DNA of 64,000 bases from Synechococcus sp. UW140 (GTDB lineage: Bacteria > Cyanobacteriota > Cyanobacteriia > PCC-6307 > Cyanobiaceae): contig CAMAPJ010000003.1 of assembly GCA_945860085.1 (NCBI GenBank), forward strand, positions 1 through 64,000, written 5' to 3'. The notes under the pieces are model-generated. The model made no database searches and was not told the origin of the DNA. It was given only the letters and a program-made list of their open reading frames with translations. Shown here piece by piece: positions 57,443 through 64,000 of this stretch. How positions within the stretch are numbered: position 1 is the first letter of the stretch; each line of letters starts with the position of its first letter. Both the position numbers and the translations under genes were made by a program.

Positions 57443-57712
57443 ATGGCTGATCTGTTGGTGCGCGGCGTCGATGACGCCCTGGTTCAGGCGCTCAAGAAGC
57501 GGGCCGGGGAGCAGGGCCGCAGCCAGGAAGCGGAACTGCGGGCCATCTTGGCCGCTGCTTTGGTGAGCCCCCCGCGGCGCAACCTGGCTGAATTACTGGC
57601 TGCCATGCCGGATGTTGGGGTGGACGCCGATTTCCAGCGCCAGGACGATCGAGCAGATCGCCGCCATCGCCTTGCTGCACGATCTCACCATGGTGACGCG
57701 CAACATCGATAA
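57443..57712 (+). CDS. FitA/VapB-type antitoxin with altered C-terminus
   Basis: Ribbon-helix-helix antitoxin of the FitA type. MADLLVRGVDDALVQALKKR then GRSQEAELRAILAAAL (residues 1-41) is the DNA-binding domain, and LAELLAAMPDVGVDADFQRQ (residues 50-70) is the toxin-neutralising segment. After about residue 72 the frame continues through out-of-frame toxin DNA, giving an Arg/His-rich tail unlike any antitoxin. ATG 57443 is preferred over the open frame to 57365. Without its toxin it is probably a relic or an orphan repressor. Confidence 0.65.
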   Translation: MADLLVRGVDDALVQALKKRAGEQGRSQEAELRAILAAALVSPPRRNLAELLAAMPDVGVDADFQRQDDRADRRHRLAARSHHGDAQHR

Positions 57713-57761
57713 CTTCGCCGGCTGCGGGGTGCGGCTGCCCAATCCGTTTCAGGGTCGTTGA
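57651..57761 (+). pseudogene. Remnant of VapC/FitB PIN-domain toxin
   Basis: In another frame from the antitoxin, 57651-57761 encodes EQIAAIALLHDLTMVTRNID then NFAGCGVRLPNPFQGR and a stop. This is the C-terminal end of a PIN-domain ribonuclease (conserved QIAAIAL, TRN and NPF positions). The first 90-100 residues with the essential acidic residues are missing. The junction at about 57645-57651 suggests one internal deletion joining antitoxin 3' end to toxin 3' end. Confidence 0.75.
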
Positions 57762-58981
57762 TGGGCTCCCAACGGCTGATCAGGACCCTCCATCGCCCTC
57801 CGCCCTGGAGATGGTTAGCAGGAGGACGACTCTGGCTAAGGCTGGGGTCAGAACCGCTGTGGCGGGTGCCGCTGGAACTGCTCCAGCAGCTGCACTGGTG
57901 GTTGATTCGTCCCTGGCGTTGGCCAAGGCGCCCGCCCAAGGGCCGGCCAGCACTGCCTTGGCAACTGACCCTGCCGGCCTGCTGGCTGAACAGCTATCGG
58001 CCAGCGGAGGTGTCGTGGTGGTGGGCCCTGGGCGTTCGCTCCTGGAGCCAGCTGGCGCAGTACACCCCAGACAGCCTGGCCGGTGCAATGCATGCAAAGC
58101 GCCGGCAGCACTGGCCGGATCAATGCCGCCCTGCCCTGCAGTTGCTGGCCGACAAAGCGGCCCTCCTTGCCTACACGCCCGAGCGCTGGCGAGCTCCATT
58201 CACGCTGCTCCACCTACAACAAAACATTCATCAGCCCGACGGCATCGATGAGGGACACCCAGAGATTCCGAATTGGTGGTGGGAGGCCTTGAGGGCAGAA
58301 GGAGTGGTGCTCAAGCCCCAACGCGGCCATGCCGGCCGGGGGGTGATCCGTTTCCGCTGGTCTGGCTCAGCCCTGGAGCAGCAGGCCCTATTCGGCCAGC
58401 TTCCGGCTGATGCACCGTATGCAGCCGAAGCACCGCCTGCAGCCGATGCCGAACCTCCCACCCCCGCCCAGCTGCTGGCCCATTGGCATCGGCTCTGCCG
58501 CAGCGACGAACCAGCCCTGGCTGCTCCCTACCTTTGCCACAGCAGCGAGCTGCCGGCCGCCGACCCGGCCGTAGTTGTTCGCGTGATTACCTCCCGGCCA
58601 TCGCCTGGGGGGCCGGTTGCCGTGCAGCAGGCCTGGCTGGAAGTGCCGTTGGGCGAGGGCGCAGTGGCCTTCATCCGTGCGGATGGCGTCAGCCTGCCGA
58701 AGCCAGGGGAGCCGTTGACGGCGGCCCAACAGGACGCTCTGGATCGATGGACACAACAACTCCAAAGCAATGCTCCGTTGTGTGTTCGTGCCTGTTTGGA
58801 GGCAGCGAAGGCCATGCACCAGCGGTTGCCAACCATGGACCAGGTGGCCTGGGACTGGATTCCCGCGTCTCCCGAGCCCTTGCTACTGGAGGGCAATGGC
58901 GGCTTTGGTCTGCTGGTGCCCCAACTGTTTGCCCAGCTCAGTACACCCCCGTGCAGCCTTGAGCCCAGGTCCAATCGCTGA
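57761..58981 (+). CDS. ATP-grasp enzyme, sugar-transfer-associated type
   Basis: A 406-residue protein resembling the ATPgrasp_ST family found in polysaccharide and RiPP neighbourhoods. The Trp/Arg-rich N-terminus (residues 1-130) is family-specific. The ATP-grasp part shows LADKAALLAY (130-138), the glycine-rich loop VVLKPQRGHAGRGVIRF (183-198), VVVRVITSRP (271-280) and the C-terminal metal-binding VAWDWIPASPEPLLLEGN (362-379). It would couple ATP to carboxyl activation and amide-type bond formation, with the substrate unknown. ATG 57761 shares its A with the stop of the VapC remnant; a TTG lies one codon earlier. It is followed after 28 bp by the PqqD gene, so it belongs to the RiPP operon. 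Confidence 0.65.
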   Translation: MGSQRLIRTLHRPPPWRWLAGGRLWLRLGSEPLWRVPLELLQQLHWWLIRPWRWPRRPPKGRPALPWQLTLPACWLNSYRPAEVSWWWALGVRSWSQLAQYTPDSLAGAMHAKRRQHWPDQCRPALQLLADKAALLAYTPERWRAPFTLLHLQQNIHQPDGIDEGHPEIPNWWWEALRAEGVVLKPQRGHAGRGVIRFRWSGSALEQQALFGQLPADAPYAAEAPPAADAEPPTPAQLLAHWHRLCRSDEPALAAPYLCHSSELPAADPAVVVRVITSRPSPGGPVAVQQAWLEVPLGEGAVAFIRADGVSLPKPGEPLTAAQQDALDRWTQQLQSNAPLCVRACLEAAKAMHQRLPTMDQVAWDWIPASPEPLLLEGNGGFGLLVPQLFAQLSTPPCSLEPRSNR

Positions 58982-59009
58982 GAGGATATCCATATTTGAT
59001 ATGTGAGCC

Positions 59010-59279
59010 GTGCCCCTCAGCCGCAACCCCGAGATCTGTGCCGCTGAACTGGATGGCGAGATGTGCCTGTTCAACCCCGAGAACGCCGAGTATCTGAACC
59101 TCAACGGCACCGGTTCCAGCATCTGGAACCTGCTCGATGCGCCTGCCGAATTGGAAGAGCTGATCTGCAACCTGCAAGCGCGCTACGCCGTGGACCCGGA
59201 GACCTGCCGCCATGAGACGGAAGCCTTTGTGGCAGAAGCGCTCAAGCGAGGCATGCTCGCGGAAGCCCAACCGGCATGA
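59010..59279 (+). CDS. PqqD-like RiPP recognition element (lasso B1)
   Basis: An 89-residue winged-helix RRE that binds a leader peptide and delivers it to modifying enzymes. PEICAAELDGEMCLFNPENA then YLNLNGTGSSIWNLLD, followed by a C-terminal helical ETEAFVAEALKRGML, is the standard PqqD pattern. GTG start at 59010. Its TGA (59277-59279) overlaps the ATG of the B2 gene, a four-base ATGA overlap that implies translational coupling. Confidence 0.88.
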   Translation: MPLSRNPEICAAELDGEMCLFNPENAEYLNLNGTGSSIWNLLDAPAELEELICNLQARYAVDPETCRHETEAFVAEALKRGMLAEAQPA

Positions 59280-59707
59280 GGCCGCTGCTGCGCTGGCCCA
59301 CCCGGCTGTTTGCCTATGGTTTGTTTTGTCTGCTGGATCACAGCATCTGGCTGCTGATCCAACTGCTGCCCGGCCCAACGCTGATCGGTTTGGCCCGCCA
59401 GCGCCCCTGGACACGCTGGCAACTGCAGCTCGCCCCAGCCCGGCAGCAGCTCTGGCGCAGCCGCCTGGCTTGGCTGATGCGCACCCGCTGCCGGCGCGCA
59501 GGTTGGGCCAGCACCTGCCTGAGCCGTTCGCTAGGTGGCAGGCTGCTGCTGGATCTGATTGGCGTGGCCAATGAACTGCATCTGGGCATGAGCAAGTTCA
59601 GTGATGGCCGCAAGGTGCCCCATGCCTGGCTCAGAGATCCCCAGTCCGGCCGGCTCTACACCCCTGGGCTCAGCCCTGGCGCTGGTGCGCCCCTCACCCA
59701 GTTCTGA
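59276..59707 (+). CDS. Lasso-type B2 transglutaminase-like peptidase
   Basis: A 143-residue protein of the B2 family that removes the leader peptide in lasso-peptide maturation. The N-terminal half is hydrophobic and basic. The papain-like catalytic residues are present: Cys81 in STCLSRSLGGRLLL, His116 in VPHAWLRDP, and Asp121 close behind, with GRLYTPGLS following. The length and arrangement fit a standalone B2. It starts at ATG 59276, overlapping the PqqD stop, and is followed 15 bp later by the asparagine-synthetase-like gene. Confidence 0.88.
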   Translation: MRPLLRWPTRLFAYGLFCLLDHSIWLLIQLLPGPTLIGLARQRPWTRWQLQLAPARQQLWRSRLAWLMRTRCRRAGWASTCLSRSLGGRLLLDLIGVANELHLGMSKFSDGRKVPHAWLRDPQSGRLYTPGLSPGAGAPLTQF

Positions 59708-59722
59708 TCCCCAGCCGCAGTC

Positions 59723-61261
59723 ATGCCTCTTCCGCTGCCCAGCACAGATCCCCAACCTCTGGCCGCGGGGCTTTACAGAACGGATGCCTTCCATCGCCAA
59801 CCCCTTTTTGCGGTGGGCTCCGAGCTGGTGCGCAGCTGGACGGAAGCCCACGCCCTGCATGGGGATGCCCGGCCGGACGATGTGAATCCCGCCTATGTGG
59901 CTGCCCTGATTAGCGGCAACCACAGCGCAGAAGCGGCGCCCTACACCCGCATCCGCCGCTTACCGCGGGCTCAGCACGTGCTGGTTGGTAGCGACGGCGC
60001 GGTGCACGCCAGCGCCTATGACCCGCTAGCTGGTGGGGCAACGGCCATGGAGCCAGAGACGCTGCATCAGTTCCTGCGGCAGGGGTTGCTGGACCACGTG
60101 CAACAGGCCCTGGGGGGGCACAACGGCGCGATCGGCTGCGAGCACAGCAGCGGCCTCGATTCCAATGCGGTGCTCGGTGCCCTGGTGCATGGCATCGGTG
60201 TGGAGCCCCAGCGCTTGCATACCTGGAGCCAGGAAGGGGGCGGTGAGGGAGCTCCCCTGCAGCAGTTCAGGCCGTTTCACCGCTTGCTGCCCGAGCAGTG
60301 CCATCGCTTTGAACCAGGGAATGGTGAAGGGGAGCTGGGCATTGATCTGCTCCAGCAGCAGCTGAATGTGTTTGGGGCTCCAGCCCAAATCGGCGGCAAT
60401 CCCCAGGCCGTGGCGCTGCTGCGCCAGCAGGGCTGCACCGTGCTGTTCAGCGGTTTTGGTGGCGATCAGGCCATCAGCCACAACGCCGCCAATGTGCCCA
60501 GTGACCTGGTGGCGCTGGGGCGCTGGCGGGCCTTGCTGCACTGGATGGGCGGCAGGCGGGCGGCATTAAAAACCGCAGGGGGCCGCGCCCTGGCGCTGAG
60601 CTATCGCCCTTGGGCAGTGAACAAGGTGCTGCGCCGCACCCGCGATTTCTGCTCCAGTGATGTGTTGAGCCGCACGCTCACCCCTGAAGGCAGCAAGTGG
60701 TTAGGGCCTCACATCAAGGAGCAATACCCCTGGGAAATCGATGGCTACCTGAGGCAGCACCACTCGATTCGCCGGCGGGTGCTAGCCGATTGGGTCGCCG
60801 TACGAGCAGAAGACGAAACCCGTCTGGCCGCCTCTCTTGGGATGGCCAAAGCATTTCCCCTGCTGGATGAACGCTTGATTGCGGCCCTACTGCAGCAGGA
60901 TCCGGCGCTGTTTGGTGAGGGTGCTGGCCGCGGGCGGCTGTTGCACCGCAGGGCTTTTGCACCGTTTCTGCCGCCGTTTCTACGCGACAACCCCACCAAG
61001 GACCGTGAGCCAGAAGGCGGCCTAGATCAATGGCGTTCTGAGCTGATCAGCAAGCAACATCAGGCGCTGGAACGCAGCTTGAAGGCAACGAGCGATTGGC
61101 ATCCAGCCCTGGCGAGGTATTGGGATTTGGAGGCGATTCGCCGCGAAACAGAAGACGTGTTGGCCAGCGCTGAGCCGACGATGAAAGGAGTGATGGGCAC
61201 TAGCCGTGCCCTCGCCACCATGAAGGCCCTCAGCGGCTGGTGGCAAGCGCTCGATGGCTAA
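59723..61261 (+). CDS. Asparagine-synthetase-like lasso cyclase (C protein)
   Basis: A 512-residue AsnB homologue. In lasso systems such proteins adenylate an Asp/Glu side chain and form the macrolactam ring. The PPi-loop is GCEHSSGLDSNAV (residues 138-149, SSGLDS instead of SGGLDS), and the second synthetase motif is LFSGFGGDQAISH (241-253). The glutaminase domain is shortened: there is no N-terminal catalytic Cys, and the recognisable part begins with AVGSELVRSW and TRIRRLPRAQHVLV. Glutamine hydrolysis is therefore unlikely and a free-amine or peptide amine acceptor is implied, as in lasso cyclases. The 3' end overlaps the convergent SET gene by four bases. Confidence 0.85.
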   Translation: MPLPLPSTDPQPLAAGLYRTDAFHRQPLFAVGSELVRSWTEAHALHGDARPDDVNPAYVAALISGNHSAEAAPYTRIRRLPRAQHVLVGSDGAVHASAYDPLAGGATAMEPETLHQFLRQGLLDHVQQALGGHNGAIGCEHSSGLDSNAVLGALVHGIGVEPQRLHTWSQEGGGEGAPLQQFRPFHRLLPEQCHRFEPGNGEGELGIDLLQQQLNVFGAPAQIGGNPQAVALLRQQGCTVLFSGFGGDQAISHNAANVPSDLVALGRWRALLHWMGGRRAALKTAGGRALALSYRPWAVNKVLRRTRDFCSSDVLSRTLTPEGSKWLGPHIKEQYPWEIDGYLRQHHSIRRRVLADWVAVRAEDETRLAASLGMAKAFPLLDERLIAALLQQDPALFGEGAGRGRLLHRRAFAPFLPPFLRDNPTKDREPEGGLDQWRSELISKQHQALERSLKATSDWHPALARYWDLEAIRRETEDVLASAEPTMKGVMGTSRALATMKALSGWWQALDG

Positions 61262-62352
61262 GTGCCCAGCACCGCTTGGATGATTAACGCCTGGCGATGG
61301 GCTGCTGCCGCAAGCGTTGCAGCGCCTGGATGCAGTGAGGGTTGAGCTGCAGCTGCCAGCTGATCCAGCAGGCGCAGGTTTGCTGCTCCAATGGCGTTCA
61401 AGCCCTTCTGAGCTAATTGCCGGGCCCCGATCGCGTCGTGGCCGCTGCGTTTAAGGCTTCCTTGCAGTGCCAGCTTGAGCATCGTTTGCACTCGCTCAGG
61501 GTGTTCCTGGTGGCAACACAGGTGGCTGAGCCTCAGACCATCGGGCTCGAGCGTTACACGTGGTGGATCAAAGGGATGCAGGGGTGCTCGTTGGCCTTGA
61601 TGCTCCACTCGAATGGTTCCCACCCCTTCAACCGTGATCTCCAGAGGAGCACTGTGGGCAAACGGGGTGGAGTGATCGCAGTGGCCGTAGTGGAGGGCTA
61701 GATCGAGCACGTCGCGGCGATTGCCGTAGTGGGCAAAACACTCGCGGCTTCCTGCTTGCGCGGTTTTGATCCGCATCGCACCATCGCTGATCGCATAAGG
61801 GGCTCCCTGGTGATGGTGGTTGAGGAGATCAATCAAGGGCATCAGCACCGGCTGGCGATGATCTTTTTCAAGATCGGATCGCCAGCCAAAGCTGCGGGTG
61901 GCCAGGAAGCCCTCGGCCGCCGAGCGTTCCGCCTTGGCCCCATGGCCAGGCTTGAGCGGTGCAAGGGCAGCCGCGACGTTGGCTGAGCCGTCAACAAGCC
62001 GGGCAGGATGCTGGCTGCTCCACCAATGCAACTTGCCAGTGGCGTTGTAGAGCTCGACATGCAGTTGCAGCAGCTCGCGCTGTATCGCGGTGGCGGCTGG
62101 TGGTGGCTGCAGCAACTGCAGGGCATCGGCTGAGCCGGACCATTGGGCCGCCTCAATCGGCAGCAGCAACTCGACGGGCAGGCTGATCAGAGCGCCAGTT
62201 GTTTCTGGTGGTGCCAGCAGGCGCATGGCGCCCTGGGCCACCTCCACTTGCAGCTGGGGATGCCACTGGGCCCCATGGGCAGCGCACAGGTGGGCAATCT
62301 CCGCTAAGAGCGCCGCGGTGGCTGGCTGGTCGCTGGCAATTGCGAGCTTCAT
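61258..62352 (-). CDS. SET-domain protein lysine methyltransferase-like protein
   Basis: A 364-residue protein with the core motifs of Rubisco-methyltransferase-like SET proteins: ATRSFGWRSD (151-160), PVLMPLIDLLNHHHQ (168-182, with the NH knot motif), and RECFAHYGNRRDVLDLALHYG (203-223). A helical C-terminal substrate-binding-like domain follows (QTMLKLALQGSLKR). Such enzymes methylate lysine or related amines with S-adenosylmethionine. ATG 62352 overlaps the stop of the upstream beta-propeller gene (ATGA), so the two are co-translated. A role in modifying the cluster's peptide or a host protein is inference from position only. Confidence 0.7.
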   Translation of the reverse strand: MKLAIASDQPATAALLAEIAHLCAAHGAQWHPQLQVEVAQGAMRLLAPPETTGALISLPVELLLPIEAAQWSGSADALQLLQPPPAATAIQRELLQLHVELYNATGKLHWWSSQHPARLVDGSANVAAALAPLKPGHGAKAERSAAEGFLATRSFGWRSDLEKDHRQPVLMPLIDLLNHHHQGAPYAISDGAMRIKTAQAGSRECFAHYGNRRDVLDLALHYGHCDHSTPFAHSAPLEITVEGVGTIRVEHQGQRAPLHPFDPPRVTLEPDGLRLSHLCCHQEHPERVQTMLKLALQGSLKRSGHDAIGARQLAQKGLNAIGAANLRLLDQLAAAAQPSLHPGAATLAAAAHRQALIIQAVLGT

Positions 62353-63740
62353 TCGAACTCGGCTGGTTGGCTGGCGGGCGAGATGGCCACCACACTCCCA
62401 CTGAGCTGATCCGCCGCGCTGCATGGCCCGGGCGTTGTCTCAGGCTGGAAGGGCGGATGGCCCAATCCAACCCAAAAGGTGGTGCCATCGCTGGCGAGTG
62501 ACCAGGCCGGTAGCTCTGCCTCGAAGCTCAGCCGCGGCGTTTGGTTGATGCGCTGACCGCTGGCTTGCACCGCTGTGATCTGGCTGCGCCAGCGCTGTGA
62601 TGCGCGCTGCTCGCTGGTGAGCAGCAACCAGCCCGCTTGGTTGGCAATCAGATCCATTGCCTGAACGCCGGATCTCAGAGGAATGGGCTGGACCTGAATC
62701 CTGCCGGACTCACCTTTTTTGGCAATGAAGGCCAGACGCCGGGCCGGATCATCACGCCAGGGGCCCAGGCTGCCAATCCAAGCCAGCTGGTTTTGGGCGG
62801 GGGTGGCCCGCTCAATCCAGGCAAAGCGCTGCCCAGCCCCGGGTACTCCTGGCAGCAGATCAATTGCGCTGATGTCTTGGCGCGCTTGCCAAAGGCCATC
62901 TGGCCTCAATTGGTGCACCGCCGCAAAACGCTGCCAGCGGCCGCCGGCCTGCAGCCAACGCTTAAGACCTGGCCCTGGCAACGCCTCAACGGCAAACAAT
63001 TCGCCAGCTAGGGGCAGCAGGGCCGTGGCCCGCCTGCCCGCCAGCCGTTGCACGCTCCAGCGGCTGCCGCCATCGCGCGACACCGCCAGCGCCGAACCAT
63101 GGCGTTCCAGCGCAGGACCTGAGGTCACCGCGTCCGGCACATTGCCGGCAACCACCATCGCGCCTTGGTGCCAGGCCAGGTCGTAGGCGTGAATGAAGCG
63201 AGGCAGCCTGCGCTCTTGCCACCACAGGCTGCCAGTGCTGGAGCGGCGGTAGAGATTGCCCCAGCGCCAGCTGCCGCGGGCATCGGCACCGGTGATCCAG
63301 AGCTGCTGGCCATGGGGCACAAAGCGGCTGATCTCCTCCTCGCTCAGGCTTGCCTCCTGCAGCCAGCGCCCTTGATCGAGGGCATAGGCCCACACCGGCA
63401 CTGGGCCTGCGTTAGCAGTGGGACCGTCGTTGGCGGCATTGCCTAAGCCCACGTAGAGCCGCCCGTCAAAGCGCGCAAGATCCCAGGGGGTGCGCGGCAG
63501 GCTCTGCCAGCAGGCGGGGTAGCGCAGGGCGGCGGGATTGCCCAGGTTGCGGGCCTGCCAGCCTTTGCTGAGCACCTGCAGCGGCGCCGCCGTTGGTTTG
63601 CTGCTTGCTGGTTGCTGCCAAGGCAAGGGGGGGAGCAGCGGCAGGCTGTAAGCCGGCTCGAGCTGGGGCCAGAGCCAGCGGGTCAAGCCAACGCCGGCCA
63701 TTAAGGTCGCGGCAAGGGCCGTCCACTCCTTCTGCCCCAT
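62349..63740 (-). CDS. Membrane-anchored beta-propeller-like protein of unknown function
   Basis: A 463-residue protein with an N-terminal hydrophobic anchor (about residues 5-25, LAATLMAGVGLTRWLW). A repeated strand pattern follows (FDGRLYVGLGNAANDG, GQQLWITGADARG, WHQGAMVVAGNVPD, TTFWVGLGHPP), including a sialidase-type Asp-box SRDGGSRW. This suggests a periplasmic five- to seven-bladed propeller for binding or recognition; no catalytic residues can be assigned. ATG 63740 is paired with the divergent exporter start in a shared CATG. Alternatives at 63755 and 63767 would overlap that gene further. Confidence 0.55.
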   Translation of the reverse strand: MGQKEWTALAATLMAGVGLTRWLWPQLEPAYSLPLLPPLPWQQPASSKPTAAPLQVLSKGWQARNLGNPAALRYPACWQSLPRTPWDLARFDGRLYVGLGNAANDGPTANAGPVPVWAYALDQGRWLQEASLSEEEISRFVPHGQQLWITGADARGSWRWGNLYRRSSTGSLWWQERRLPRFIHAYDLAWHQGAMVVAGNVPDAVTSGPALERHGSALAVSRDGGSRWSVQRLAGRRATALLPLAGELFAVEALPGPGLKRWLQAGGRWQRFAAVHQLRPDGLWQARQDISAIDLLPGVPGAGQRFAWIERATPAQNQLAWIGSLGPWRDDPARRLAFIAKKGESGRIQVQPIPLRSGVQAMDLIANQAGWLLLTSEQRASQRWRSQITAVQASGQRINQTPRLSFEAELPAWSLASDGTTFWVGLGHPPFQPETTPGPCSAADQLSGSVVAISPASQPAEFE

Positions 63741-64000
63741 GCCGCCCGACTTCATCAGCCAGCGCATCCTGCCTCGGCTACAGCGGTGGCGGCTTGTGGC
63801 TCGCTTGGCCCGGGAAGCCGGCTGGCGCCACCTGAGCGGCCTGGCGCTGCTGAGCGGCTTGAGCAGTGTGCTGGATATCGCCGGCCTGGGCGTTGGTGTG
63901 TCACTGCTGCTCGGTGCTGCCCCAGGCACCAGCTGGCAGCTGCCGGTGCAACTCCCCTTGCAGCAGGGGCTGGCGGTATTGGTGGGGCTGATGCTGTTGC
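63739..64000 (+). CDS. Probable ABC exporter (lasso D), 5' part only
   Basis: Open to the window end. 87 residues are visible: a basic amphipathic N-terminus (ISQRILPRLQRWRLVARLAR) followed by a first membrane helix with the pattern of ABC exporter TM1 (GLALLSGLSSVLDIAGLGVG), a short periplasmic loop and the beginning of TM2. The ATPase domain is outside the window. In lasso clusters the D protein is such an exporter, and the position here supports that reading. Confidence 0.55.
   Translation, partial: MPPDFISQRILPRLQRWRLVARLAREAGWRHLSGLALLSGLSSVLDIAGLGVGVSLLLGAAPGTSWQLPVQLPLQQGLAVLVGLMLL

Larger units (their letters stand above)
55276..64000. mobile_element. Putative genomic island integrated at tRNA-Met (left part)
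   Basis: From the tRNA fragment to the window end the content changes to accessory genes: an HTH protein, a terminase-like protein, a broken toxin-antitoxin locus and a RiPP cluster. By the usual geometry the intact tRNA-Met would lie on the minus strand beyond the right end of the island, outside the window. No integrase is present in the part seen. Confidence 0.55.

Overview
The window comes from a GC-rich picocyanobacterium of the Cyanobium / Synechococcus group. It carries photosystem II genes (psbH, psbN, psbI, psbK), the nitrogen regulator ntcA with an ammonium transporter and a P-II protein, several protein families largely confined to cyanobacteria (DUF3084, DUF3146, DUF3155, DUF3181, DUF3769, DUF1997, DUF4079), and repeated GCGATCGC (HIP1) octamers. 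Most of the window is compact core chromosome with few and short intergenic gaps.

Layout. (1) 1-5.5 kb: a large secreted-type repeat protein made of FG-GAP/VCBS-like units, Ig-like domains and a DUF4114 C-terminus. It is split by a frameshift at about 4.05 kb and broken again near its 5' end. (2) 5.5-18.6 kb: core metabolism and regulation: glmM, thyX, a TxlA/HCF164-like thioredoxin, a NIL-ferredoxin, a soluble lytic transglycosylase, dcd, a cobO-like gene, ntcA, DUF3084, a YqgF-like protein, DUF3146, pth and tatA. (3) 18.7-23 kb: psbH, psbN and psbI, with a 3.5-kb alpha-mannosidase gene lying between psbN and psbI. (4) 23-36.4 kb: an LptD-like DUF3769 protein, leuD, leuC, cinA, a WecA-type transferase, glyA, tRNA-Arg(ACG), small conserved genes, murJ and sfsA. 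(5) 36.4-38.3 kb: amt plus an unusual P-II gene behind a perfect NtcA box. (6) 38.5-55.3 kb: ispH, DUF1997, DUF4079, purH, an esterase, DUF3155, a histidine kinase, cobS, tgt, psbK, a WecG/TagA glycosyltransferase, a phosphorylase-kinase-like GH15 protein, a Gfo/Idh oxidoreductase and a CNNM/CorC protein.

(7) 55.3-64 kb: accessory DNA. It begins exactly at a 42-nt fragment that matches the 3' half of a tRNA-Met(CAU) gene, which is the scar expected from a tRNA-targeting integrative element. Behind it lie a helix-turn-helix gene and a small-terminase-like gene, a decayed FitA/VapC toxin-antitoxin locus, and then a tightly packed RiPP-type cluster. That cluster holds an ATP-grasp enzyme, a PqqD-like RRE protein (B1), a transglutaminase-like B2 protease, an asparagine-synthetase homologue (C), a SET-domain protein and a membrane-anchored beta-propeller protein on the other strand, and the start of a probable ABC exporter (D) that runs off the window. 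B1, B2, C and D are the lasso-peptide machinery. The ATP-grasp and SET partners are unusual, and no precursor peptide is visible. This is the best candidate in the window for an undescribed system.

A second pattern worth attention is a set of at least nine degenerate short tandem-repeat tracts (unit 12-21 nt, unrelated sequences). They are scattered through the core part, both in intergenic DNA and inside coding linkers; one inflates the catalytic domain of the histidine kinase. I noticed none in the accessory island.
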